Source: Paraburkholderia aromaticivorans
GTDB lineage: Bacteria > Pseudomonadota > Gammaproteobacteria > Burkholderiales > Burkholderiaceae
Length of the DNA stretch: 64,000 nucleotides
Direction: 5' to 3'
NCBI RefSeq assembly: GCF_012689525.1
Contig: NZ_CP051516.1
Span: 930,001 to 994,000, forward strand
Below, piece after piece: positions 38,063 through 46,985 of the stretch (its first letter is position 1; each line of letters opens with the position of its first letter). The notes beneath the pieces were generated by a model that did not search any database, had not been told where the DNA came from, and was given only the letters and a program-made list of their open reading frames with translations. The translations under genes were made by a program, and so were the position numbers.

Positions 38063-38977
38063 TTAGTTCGTGATGCGCAGATCCGGATTGTTGCGCGCCA
38101 GTTCTGTGACCCATTCGATGAATGCACGCAGCCGCGAACTCAGATTGCGGCGATGTGCGTAGAGCACCGAGAGCGGCGTGCCGGGGCTCGTATAGTCGGT
38201 GAGGATTTCCTTCAGCGCGCCTTGCGCGATCAGATCGGCGACCATGAAGCGTGACGGCTGGATGATGCCGTGACCGAGCGCGGCCGCGCCGATATAGACC
38301 GAGCCGTCGTTCACCGCGAGCACGCTCTTGAGCGACACCTTGGCGATCTCGCCGTCCACCTGGTATTCGAACGGGAACGTTCTGCCGGTGCGCGCCGACA
38401 CGTAGTTGACCGCGCGGTGCTCACTCAGTTCTTCGAGCGTGGTCGGCTCGCCGTATTTCTCCAGATATGCCGGCGACGCGCATGTGACGATCCGCGCCTG
38501 ACCGATCCGCCGCGCGACGAGACTCGACTCCTCGGGCGTGCCCATGCGGATCACGCAATCCACGCCGTCCTGAATCAGATCGATGTTGCGGTCGGCGAGG
38601 CCGAGCCGCACGTCGATCTCGGGGTATTGCCGGTAGAAATCGTCGAGCGCGGGCAGCAGCAGCGCGCGGGCCAGCGTGCCGGACGTATCCACGCGGATCG
38701 TGCCAGCCGGATTTTCGCGCTTGTTGGACAGTGACGATTCGGCGTCGGTGACTTCGGCGAGGATGCGCACGCAGCGCTCGTAGAACAGCGCGCCGTCTTC
38801 GGTGACGCTGACCTGGCGCGTCGAACGATTCAACAGACGCACGCCGACGTGTTCCTCCAGCGCCTGGATGGTACGGCTGACTTTGGCGCGGGGCAGGTCG
38901 AGCGACTCGGATACTTTGGTGAAGCTGTTCGCCTCGACCACACGCGTAAATATCTCCATGGCTTCGAAACGGTCCAT
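38063..38977 (-). CDS. LysR-family transcriptional regulator
   Basis: 304 aa. The N-terminal winged HTH reads MDRFEAMEIFTRVVEANSFTKVSESLDLPRAKVSRTIQALEEHVGVRLLNRSTRQVSVTEDG, the classical LTTR layout. A periplasmic-binding-like effector domain follows (about 90-300). It resembles the CrgA/AaeR-type subgroup that begins with MDRFEAM. The likely target is the neighbouring GST gene, which starts 797 bp upstream in the same orientation, or an unlinked gene. Nothing indicates the ligand. Confidence 0.9.
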   Translation of the reverse strand: MDRFEAMEIFTRVVEANSFTKVSESLDLPRAKVSRTIQALEEHVGVRLLNRSTRQVSVTEDGALFYERCVRILAEVTDAESSLSNKRENPAGTIRVDTSGTLARALLLPALDDFYRQYPEIDVRLGLADRNIDLIQDGVDCVIRMGTPEESSLVARRIGQARIVTCASPAYLEKYGEPTTLEELSEHRAVNYVSARTGRTFPFEYQVDGEIAKVSLKSVLAVNDGSVYIGAAALGHGIIQPSRFMVADLIAQGALKEILTDYTSPGTPLSVLYAHRRNLSSRLRAFIEWVTELARNNPDLRITN

Positions 38978-39114
38978 GTTTTGCCTTAAGGTTGATTGGC
39001 GGAATTAGGTTTCGATGTGAAGTGTATAGGTTGGGAAAATTGTTGTCGCAAACCGTTAAGGTTACGTGGCGCAGGCGCTCGTCTTTTGCGTGACACGAGC
39101 GCGCAGCCGTCCCT

Positions 39115-39774
39115 TTAATCGCGGTCCGGCGCGCCGAGCGGGAAATACGCGCGATACGGGCGCGCTTCGTCCACCGCGCGGGCGAACGACGGCCGCGCCA
39201 GCAGGCGCTTGCGGTAGGCGAGCACGTGCGGAAACGCCGAGCCGATGGCGTGCGTCCAGTCGGCGTAAAACAGGAACGGCGCGGCGCCGCAATCGGCGAG
39301 GCTGAAGGCGTCGCCGGCCGCCCATTCGCGTTCCGCCATCACGTTGTTCAGCCAGCCGTACGCGGTGTCGAGCATCGTGCGCGCATCGGTCACGGCGTGC
39401 GGGTCGCGCTCCGCCTCCGGGCGCATGCTGTCGTAGACGATCTTTTGCTGCGGCGTCGAGATGTAGTTGTCGAAGAAGCGGTCCATGCTGCGCACTTCCA
39501 GCGCGGCGCGGGCGTCGGCCGGCAATAGCGACACCGGGCCGGAGTGGTACAGGCCCAGGTACTCGATGATGATGCTCGCCTCCATCACCGTCCGGCTGCC
39601 GTCGACCAGCACCGGAAAGCGCTTGATCGGCCACAGCGCGGCGAATTCGGCCATGACTTGCGGGTCGTCGTGCGCCAGCAGGCGCAGCTCGAATGGCGTG
39701 CCGTTTTCGTAGAGCGCGGTCAAAACCTTCTGACAGTAGGAAGAGAAGGGATGGGCGTAGAGCTTCAGGGTCAT
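39115..39774 (-). CDS. Glutathione S-transferase family protein
   Basis: 219 aa. The ATG at 39774 is chosen because AAGG lies 8 bp upstream; an in-frame GTG at 39783 overlaps that site. The N-terminal thioredoxin-like domain reads LKLYAHPFSSYCQKVLTALYENGTPFEL, with a Ser/Tyr-containing PFSSYC active-site region. IKRFPVLVDG (cis-Pro) and VMEASIIIEYLG (Glu-Ser-type glutathione contact, here EAS) follow. The C-terminal helical domain holds GDAFSLADCGAAPFLFY. It conjugates or reduces small electrophiles; the substrate is unknown. Confidence 0.87.
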   Translation of the reverse strand: MTLKLYAHPFSSYCQKVLTALYENGTPFELRLLAHDDPQVMAEFAALWPIKRFPVLVDGSRTVMEASIIIEYLGLYHSGPVSLLPADARAALEVRSMDRFFDNYISTPQQKIVYDSMRPEAERDPHAVTDARTMLDTAYGWLNNVMAEREWAAGDAFSLADCGAAPFLFYADWTHAIGSAFPHVLAYRKRLLARPSFARAVDEARPYRAYFPLGAPDRD

Positions 39775-39964
39775 CGTGGTCACCTTGGGCGGTTGCTGAT
39801 TCTGGGGTGCGCTGCGGCGCGACGACGGCCAAACGGGCCGCGTTTACCTCACGACGAACGGCGGTGGCACCAATCGACAGCCTCGACGATTCATCCACCC
39901 GCATTCGTTACGACAAAACGTCACAAAACTATGAAGAAAGATGGTGTAATATTTGAAAACTTTG

Positions 39965-39990
39965 TAAGAGACGCCGACGTGACCGGATAA
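39965..39990 (+). promoter_or_regulatory. Weak candidate sigma-28 (FliA) promoter for fliD
   Basis: TAAG and CCGGATAA are 14 bp apart, compared with TAAA-N15-GCCGATAA. Two mismatches in the -10 and one in the -35 make this tentative. It lies 71 bp before the fliD ATG. Confidence 0.25.
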
Positions 39991-40061
39991 ATGGCGCAAC
40001 AGAAGCAGCCCGGGACGTCACTCAATGAATAACGAAAAATTCGACGTACGGGGAGCTTTAC

Positions 40062-41570
40062 ATGTCTACCATCACGTCCTCGGTGAATAGCGCGACGGCC
40101 AACGCGCAAAGCCAGGTCCAACAAGCAGCGCAATCCATTATCAGCGGTTCGACCGGCAATTCGTCGATGGATGTGTCGAGCCTGGTCTCGGCGCTCGTCA
40201 ATGCCAAAACGGCGGGTCAGGCGGCGTCACTGCAGGCAAGGCAGACCACCGACAACACCACCTTATCCGCCTACGGCGCGCTCACTTCGGCGTTGTCCGC
40301 CTTGCAGGCGGCGATCAAGAATCTGTCGGACGGGACCACGTTGTCCACCTTCGCGGCCACCGCGAGCGGCAAAGGTCTGGACCCGAAAGCGGGCCCGGGC
40401 GCGGTGGCTGGCAGCTATACGATCGACGTGACGCAGATCGCCTCGTCGCAGAGTCTTGCGTCGGCGGCGTTCGGCGCGACGACCCAACTCGGCACCGGCA
40501 CGTTGACGATCTCGGTCGGCGGCAAGTCGATGGACGTCTCGATCGACAGCACCAACAACACGCTGAGCGGTATCGCCACCGCGATCAACAAGGCGTCCAA
40601 CAACCCGGGCGTCACGGCGACGATCGTGACCGGCACCGGCGGCGCTCACCTCGTGCTGCGCTCGGCCACCACCGGCTCGGCCAACACGATCAACGTGGCC
40701 ACCAGCAACGTGCAGAACGACGCGGGCTTGTTGAGCCTCGGCGTCACCTCGACGCCCGGCGCGAACGGCGGGGCGTCCACGATCGTGTCGTCGGACGCTG
40801 GCAATGCGTGGCGTCAGAGCGAAGTGGCGCAGGACGCGTTGCTCACTATCGGCGGGATCGCGGCGCGCAGTGCCAACAACGCCGTCACCGATGCGATTGC
40901 CGGCGTGACGCTGAACCTGTCGAGCGCGTCGGTCAGCAATCCGCAAACGCTGACGATCGCGCCCGATACCACCGCGCAGAACACGGCCATCACGAACTTC
41001 GCGAACCTGTACAACACCGTCGTCACCACGATCAGCAAGCTGTCCTCGTACGACAAATCGTCGAAGACCGGCGGCGCGCTGCTCGGCGACTCGACGCTGC
41101 TGACGGTCAAGAATGCGCTGGCGTCGATCGTCGCCGGCGGCGTGGGTAAGGGCACTTCGGTGGTGAGCCTCGGGCATATCGGCATCACGCTGAAGGGCGA
41201 TCCCGCGGACGGCACGCTGGTCGTCAACAACGCGAAACTGACGACGGCGCTCAACACCAGTCCGGCGCAAGGTGCCGCCTTGTTCAACTCGACCGACGGT
41301 GTCGGCGCCAAATTGAACAAGAGCATCAACGAGTTCACGCGGACGGGCGGCATCATCGACACGCGCAACAGTGCGCTCAACGCCGACCTGAAGAGCGTCA
41401 CCGCGCAGCAGGGCAAGCTGAGCGACTACGCCACGCAATTGACGAAGCAGTATCAGAGCCAGTTCACTGCGCTGAACACGTTGATGGCGAGCATGAACAA
41501 CAACTCGGCCTACCTGACGGCGCTATTCGGCGGCTCGAAGAGCGCGGGCGCGCTGGCGACCAACAAGTAG
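40062..41570 (+). CDS. fliD: Flagellar hook-associated protein 2 / filament cap FliD
   Basis: 502 aa. FliD N-terminal domain: SSMDVSSLVSALVNAKTAGQAASLQARQTTDNTTLSAYGALTSALSALQAAIKNL near residues 34-88. The middle domains read SYTIDVTQIASSQSL and LTISVGGKSMDVSIDSTNNTLSGIATAINKASNNPGV. The C-terminal coiled-coil region contains NKSINEFTRTGGIIDTRNSALNADLKSV and YQSQFTALNTLMASMNNNSAYLTALFG, as expected for the cap protein. It caps the growing filament and directs flagellin assembly. No fliC, fliS or fliT flank it here, which is unusual. GGGGAG lies upstream of the ATG. Confidence 0.93.
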   Translation: MSTITSSVNSATANAQSQVQQAAQSIISGSTGNSSMDVSSLVSALVNAKTAGQAASLQARQTTDNTTLSAYGALTSALSALQAAIKNLSDGTTLSTFAATASGKGLDPKAGPGAVAGSYTIDVTQIASSQSLASAAFGATTQLGTGTLTISVGGKSMDVSIDSTNNTLSGIATAINKASNNPGVTATIVTGTGGAHLVLRSATTGSANTINVATSNVQNDAGLLSLGVTSTPGANGGASTIVSSDAGNAWRQSEVAQDALLTIGGIAARSANNAVTDAIAGVTLNLSSASVSNPQTLTIAPDTTAQNTAITNFANLYNTVVTTISKLSSYDKSSKTGGALLGDSTLLTVKNALASIVAGGVGKGTSVVSLGHIGITLKGDPADGTLVVNNAKLTTALNTSPAQGAALFNSTDGVGAKLNKSINEFTRTGGIIDTRNSALNADLKSVTAQQGKLSDYATQLTKQYQSQFTALNTLMASMNNNSAYLTALFGGSKSAGALATNK

Positions 41571-41635
41571 TTTGAATGAGGCGGCGGCGCGTTGCCTGTT
41601 TGCGGGTAATGCACCGCCGTTTGGCGATTCATGTG

Positions 41636-41832
41636 GTCAATGCGGCAAACGCACATTGAAGCGGAACGTCACGAGCCGCGCGAGCAGGATGAAGGCGGTG
41701 GCGATCAGCACGCTATAGACCGTGTCGAAATCGATGTAATCCAGCAGCACATACAGCCAGCAGCCCACGAACGCACACGTCGCGTAAGGCCGTGAGTCGC
41801 GCAGAATCAGCGGCACTTCGTTGCGCAACACG
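41636..41832 (-). pseudogene. Stranded 3' end of a TRIC/UPF0126 channel gene (left copy of 197-bp direct repeat)
   Basis: It matches 44064-44260, the 3' end of the intact gene, without indels. There is one mismatch (41781) in the first 189 bp and a few in the last 8. It encodes the last 63 or so residues (NEVPLILRDSRPYATCAFVG...) without the N-terminal two thirds. The frame runs upstream into unrelated sequence, so no functional protein is expected. It marks the left junction of the DUF262 segment. Confidence 0.93.
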
Positions 41833-42149
41833 ACTTTTTGATCGGTGCGCGTGTCTGCCAGCAAGAGCAGACCCGGCTAGCGCGTGCGCGGCATCTTTGC
41901 AACTTCGGGTAATTGCGGGAGGTTGCGGCCAAATGGTTCGGTTTTTCTCGCAAGGAGCGAACCCAAATGAGGTCGACGTTCGCCAAGGCCGCGGTTGAGC
42001 CTATCGGCCAAACGCCACCTGAATTCACCGAAGATTCATCGGCTGGATCGCTGTAGCTTTCTGAAAACGTGGAAATCCCCCAGTAATTGTCATATTTGAT
42101 TGCAGGATTTGCCGTTTGCTTAATTTTCCTTGCAAGCGGCGTTAGCATC
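41833..42149. other. Left part of the island without a recognised gene
   Basis: 317 bp. It contains a small potential hairpin (GTCTGCCAGCAAGAGCAGAC at 41852-41871) and AT-rich stretches near 42085-42130 that could carry the promoter for the downstream genes. A 114-codon minus-strand frame crosses it into the repeat but has no family-like features. Confidence 0.5.
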
Positions 42150-42263
42150 ATGGAGGTCCTGCTTCGTCATTCTCAAATGCCCGAGAAGATCGAGCTTGAG
42201 CCGGTTTTACTTGCGCTTGCTCACGAGTCGATAAGAGCACTTGTTATGACGATAAAGGAATAA
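42150..42263 (+). CDS. 37-codon ORF immediately upstream of the DUF262 gene
   Basis: ATG at 42150, TAA at 42261-42263, encoding MEVLLRHSQMPEKIELEPVL... and ending ALVMTIKE. It ends 2 bp before the TTG start of the DUF262 gene and contains that gene's AAGGA Shine-Dalgarno. It has a weak ribosome site of its own. It could be a small partner or antitoxin, a leader peptide that couples translation, or a chance frame. No family is recognised. Confidence 0.35.
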   Translation: MEVLLRHSQMPEKIELEPVLLALAHESIRALVMTIKE

Positions 42264-42265
42264 TT

Positions 42266-43984
42266 TTGTCCAAAGCAGAAGCATCCGTAGACGAACTTGT
42301 ATCGATGATTGAGCGTGGCGAACTTCGACTGCCTGAAATGCAACGCCAGTACGTTTGGCGTTCAACGCGAGTCCGCGATTTGCTCGACTCTCTTTATCGT
42401 GGGTATCCCTCCGGCGCGATCCTACTCTGGGAAACAAATGAAGAGATCGCGTTGCAGGATTTTGCGGTCGGCCAAAGCGCGAACCCGTATAAGAGCACGC
42501 GTCTGCTGCTCGACGGCCAACAAAGGCTTACGTCGCTGTCTGCGGTAATCAGAGGTGAGCCAGTCCGGGTGCGCGGGCGCCTACGGCCAATCGATCTCCT
42601 TTTTAATCTCGAACACCCTGACCAGCTTGCCTTGGTGACCGAGGTAGAAGAAAACGGCTCGAACACGGAAGACGTTGAAGAAGAGGACGACATCACGAGT
42701 GAGGACGCGGACTCTGATGAAGATGAACTTCTCAAGCGCTTTAACAAAATGACCTTTGTAGTATCCACGAGAAAGCTGGAACAGATGCCTCAGTGGGTGA
42801 AGGTCTCTGAGGTATTCAAGAATGACAGTGATGCGCCTTTTCTAAAACACGCCGGCGTTTCAGACTTTGACGACCCGCGTTATGAGCGGTATAGCCAGCG
42901 TTTAGCGAAACTGCGAGCCATCCGAAAATATGTGTATCGGATGGACGTACTAGAACGGACGTTGTCGTACGATGAAGTCACCGAAATTTTTGTTCGAGTG
43001 AATTCGTTAGGCGCGAAGCTCCGAAGTTCTGATCTGGCACTTGCTCAAATTACCGCTAAGTGGCGACATTCTTTGCAGATTTTTTTGGATTTTCAGGCGG
43101 ATTGTGCAAAAAGGGGCTTTGACCTGGATCTTGGGCTTCACCTTAAGAACTTGATGGCATTTGCGACGGGTCAGTCGCGCTTTCTCACAGTGGGAAGCCT
43201 GTCGGCTGACAAACTGAAGGCCGCCTGGAAGAGTTCCTGTGAAGGTATGCACTTCGCTTTGAATTTTCTGAAGAGCAACGTTGGGATCGAAAGTCCGGCT
43301 CTTCTATCTTCGCCTTTTCTGTTGGTGGTCCTTGCTTATTTTGGGCACCTGCATAAGTACAGAGTGAAATCTCAGGAGGCCACTCAGCTACGTCATTGGA
43401 TACTGGTAGCCAATGCCAAAGGGAGATTTTCTCGCGGATCGAGCGAGACGATCCTTGATCAAGATCTCGCAATCATCCGGGACGGCGGCAATGTCAGAGA
43501 CCTCATCGACAGGCTAAGATTGCAATTCGGTCGCCTCGACATCGCCCCGGAGGAGTTGGAAGGGCGGAGTCAGCGCAGCGCGCTTTTCAAAACGATGTTC
43601 CTCGCTTTTCGCGCAGCGGACGCAAAAGACTGGCACTCAAACCTTGCGATTGCGTTGGATCACTCGGGGAATCAGCATCAACTGCAGTTCCATCACATTT
43701 TTCCCAAGAAACAACTTTGCAGGGACTACTCTTCGCGAGAAGCCGATGACATTGCAAATTTGGCGTTTATCGGTGGAAAGACAAATCGTGCGATCAGTGA
43801 CAAGCTACCGTCAAAATATCTGCCGTCCTACATTGCAGAACACGGCCGGGAGCCATTTGTCGCTCAGGCAATTCCGACGAAGGACTCATTGCTCGAGCTG
43901 TCGGCGTACAAGCAATTTCTCGTCCAACGACGCAAATTGATCGCCGCCCGGCTTAATGATTTTTTGGAAACCAGCCGGACATGA
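42266..43984 (+). CDS. DUF262 protein with C-terminal HNH-like nuclease domain (GmrSD/type IV restriction-like)
   Basis: 572 aa from a TTG start with AAAGGA 6-7 bp upstream. The N-terminal DUF262 domain has LPEMQRQYVW near residues 22-31, LLLDGQQRLTSL with the nucleotide-related DGQQR motif (83-87), and IFVRVNSLGAKLRSSDLALAQI (241-262). The C-terminus (about 474-520) has a DUF1524/HNH-like pattern: QFHHIFPKKQL, then DIANLAFIGGKTNRAISDKLPSKYL. This domain pair is that of GmrSD-type, modification-dependent restriction enzymes and related phage-defence proteins. Residues about 126-154 form a strongly acidic stretch rich in Asp and Glu. Codon use (AGA, ATA, TTA) and base composition differ from the neighbours, suggesting recent transfer. 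The target is unknown. Confidence 0.85.
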   Translation: MSKAEASVDELVSMIERGELRLPEMQRQYVWRSTRVRDLLDSLYRGYPSGAILLWETNEEIALQDFAVGQSANPYKSTRLLLDGQQRLTSLSAVIRGEPVRVRGRLRPIDLLFNLEHPDQLALVTEVEENGSNTEDVEEEDDITSEDADSDEDELLKRFNKMTFVVSTRKLEQMPQWVKVSEVFKNDSDAPFLKHAGVSDFDDPRYERYSQRLAKLRAIRKYVYRMDVLERTLSYDEVTEIFVRVNSLGAKLRSSDLALAQITAKWRHSLQIFLDFQADCAKRGFDLDLGLHLKNLMAFATGQSRFLTVGSLSADKLKAAWKSSCEGMHFALNFLKSNVGIESPALLSSPFLLVVLAYFGHLHKYRVKSQEATQLRHWILVANAKGRFSRGSSETILDQDLAIIRDGGNVRDLIDRLRLQFGRLDIAPEELEGRSQRSALFKTMFLAFRAADAKDWHSNLAIALDHSGNQHQLQFHHIFPKKQLCRDYSSREADDIANLAFIGGKTNRAISDKLPSKYLPSYIAEHGREPFVAQAIPTKDSLLELSAYKQFLVQRRKLIAARLNDFLETSRT

Positions 43985-44063
43985 CGAAGCAAGAGAAGGT
44001 AAAGTTTTTGCGAATTTTCTAGAATTTACTGTCAGGTTAGGTGCGGCTCACGTGGCTTAAGGC

Positions 44064-44260
44064 GTCAATGCGGCAAACGCACATTGAAGCGGAACGTCAC
44101 GAGCCGCGCGAGCAGGATGAAGGCGGTGGCGATCAGCACGCTATAGACCGTGTCGAAATCGATGTAATCCAGCAGCACATACAGCCAGCAGCCCACGAAC
44201 GCACACGTGGCGTAAGGCCGTGAGTCGCGCAGAATCAGCGGCACTTCGTTGCACAGCACG
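44064..44260 (-). repeat. Right copy of the 197-bp direct repeat
   Basis: Same sequence as 41636-41832 with one mismatch in the first 189 bp. It begins one base beyond the stop codon of the TRIC gene and supplies its last third. It is the right junction of the DUF262 segment. Confidence 0.93.
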
Positions 44261-44688
44261 TCGCGAATCACGCCGCCGAAAACGCCCGTCAGCACGCCCA
44301 TCATCACCGAGGTGAACCACGGCATTTGGGCGTCGTGCGCGATCGACGTGCCCGCGATGCTGAACAGGCCAAGCCCAATTGCATCCGCCACCAGCAGAAC
44401 CCGCTCGGAAATCAGGCGCGACGTCATTTTCAACAGCGTCGGCGCGAACAGCGACATCACGAAGATCGCGATCAGATAACCCTGATGCTCGACCCAGTAG
44501 AAGGGCCGCCGCTCCAGCAGCACGTCGCGCAACGTGCCGCCGCCGAAGGCCGTGGCGATCGCCACGAGAAACGTGCCCACGGCGTCGAGCCGGCGGGTTT
44601 TGGCTTCGATGAAACCGGAAATGGCGTACGCGAAAATCGCCAGCGCCTCCATGATGGTCAGCGCGAGCGTCAGCCTCGGATGGATCAC
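44065..44688 (-). CDS. TRIC/UPF0126 (YadS-like) trimeric cation channel family protein
   Basis: 207 aa, seven predicted helices built as an internal duplication. The first half has AVGTFLVAIATAFGGGTLRDVLLERRPFYWV near residues 36-66; the second has MGVLTGVFGGVIRDVLCNEVPLIL. The repeated GGG/GGxxRDVL motif is the family hallmark. Homologues are trimeric potassium-type channels. The last third lies in the 197-bp repeat shared with 41636, so this end appears to have been supplied by the inserted segment. It starts 10 bp after the smr stop on the same strand. Confidence 0.88.
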   Translation of the reverse strand: MIHPRLTLALTIMEALAIFAYAISGFIEAKTRRLDAVGTFLVAIATAFGGGTLRDVLLERRPFYWVEHQGYLIAIFVMSLFAPTLLKMTSRLISERVLLVADAIGLGLFSIAGTSIAHDAQMPWFTSVMMGVLTGVFGGVIRDVLCNEVPLILRDSRPYATCAFVGCWLYVLLDYIDFDTVYSVLIATAFILLARLVTFRFNVRLPH

Positions 44689-44698
44689 CGTGGCTCCG

Positions 44699-45460
44699 TC
44701 AGGCTTTGGCGTGAGCCGGCATTGCGCCCGGCTGCAACAGCACGACCACCGCGCCGGCGCCGCCGTCGTGCGGACGTGCCTGGCAGAACGCGATGACCTC
44801 GGACTTCTGCACGAGCCACGCGCGTACTTTGCCCTTCAACACGGGCTCCTTGCCGATCGATCCCAGACCCTTGCCGTGAATCACGCGCAAACACCGCAAG
44901 CCGCGCTTCACCGACTCGCGGATGAATTCCGCCAGCGCCTCGCGCGCTTCCTCGCGCCGCATGCCGTGCAGGTCGATTTGCGCCTGCACGATCCAGTCGC
45001 CGCGCCGCAGTTTGCGCACGACTTCCTGACTCACGCCGGGGCGGCAGTACGACAACGTCTCGTCGGTTTCAAGCAGGATTTCGGGATCGAACTCGTCGGA
45101 GATCGCTTCGTGCAGCACGGCTTCTTCGTCGAGTTGGGTTTGGACCGGCAGCGGCGGCGGGGGATTGCGCGGCAGCGTAGCGCGCGGCGGCACGGCTAGC
45201 GGCGCGACCGCGCCGATCTCGCGGCGAAACAGATCGGCGTCCGCCGAGGCTTCGCGCTGCACGACCGCAGCGGCTACCCGTTCGCGCTCGCGCCGTTGCG
45301 TGTCGACTTTGAGTGCGTCGCGCAACGCGCCGAGGCCGGCGAGGCCGGCCGCCGGATCGAGCTTCGGCTCGGCGGCGGCGGGCGCAGCCGGTTCGGGCGC
45401 GGGCCGCGCGACGGCTCGCGCGCGCTTCGGTTCGCTCGGATGGGGCTGGTTTTTCGGCAT
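44699..45460 (-). CDS. Smr-domain (MutS2-type) nuclease family protein
   Basis: 253 aa. The first 150 residues are Ala/Pro/Arg-rich and charged, typical of YdaL/SmrA-like proteins. The Smr domain is at the C-terminus: IDLHGMRREEAREALAEFIRESVKRGLRCLRVIHGKGLGS (about 166-205), with the LDLHG and HGKG motifs of the nuclease fold, and EPVLKGKVRAWLVQ afterwards. Such domains nick DNA or cleave RNA at stalled or collided ribosomes; the substrate here is unknown. It lies between the trxB terminator and the TRIC gene. Confidence 0.87.
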   Translation of the reverse strand: MPKNQPHPSEPKRARAVARPAPEPAAPAAAEPKLDPAAGLAGLGALRDALKVDTQRRERERVAAAVVQREASADADLFRREIGAVAPLAVPPRATLPRNPPPPLPVQTQLDEEAVLHEAISDEFDPEILLETDETLSYCRPGVSQEVVRKLRRGDWIVQAQIDLHGMRREEAREALAEFIRESVKRGLRCLRVIHGKGLGSIGKEPVLKGKVRAWLVQKSEVIAFCQARPHDGGAGAVVVLLQPGAMPAHAKA

Positions 45461-45522
45461 AGGGCGTAAGACACGCAGAAAAAGTAGATCGGTCGCGCGA
45501 CGTTTTCCCGCGACCGGAATGC

Positions 45523-45558
45523 AAAAAGGCCGCCGGCTTGGCAGCCGCGGCCTTCTTT
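45523..45558 (-). terminator. Terminator downstream of trxB
   Basis: On the minus strand AAGGCCGC / GCGGCCTT forms an 8-bp stem with inner GC pairs and is followed by five T. It separates trxB from smr. Confidence 0.75.
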
Positions 45559-45649
45559 CAAGCTGGCGGCCGGGCGATGCCCAGCCGTCATTTTACCGTC
45601 GCGCTAATTTTCCGGCCGGTTCGCACACCGGCGCGGCCGCCGCCGGTGA

Positions 45650-46985
<1,336 letters not shown>

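Larger units (their letters stand above)
41636..44260. mobile_element. Putative mini-island bounded by 197-bp direct repeats
   Basis: The repeats are 41636-41832 and 44064-44260, offset 2428 bp and nearly identical. Between them lies AT-richer DNA with a TTG-started DUF262-HNH gene and a 37-codon ORF. The right repeat restores the 3' end of the TRIC gene and the left repeat is the displaced original end. This is the geometry of insertion into a gene 3' end, but no integrase or transposase is inside, so the mechanism is inferred. Confidence 0.7.

Noticed and set aside
41807..42151. 114-codon minus-strand frame at the left island end
   Set aside because: Crosses the direct repeat out of frame with the TRIC fragment and has no recognisable features or ribosome site.
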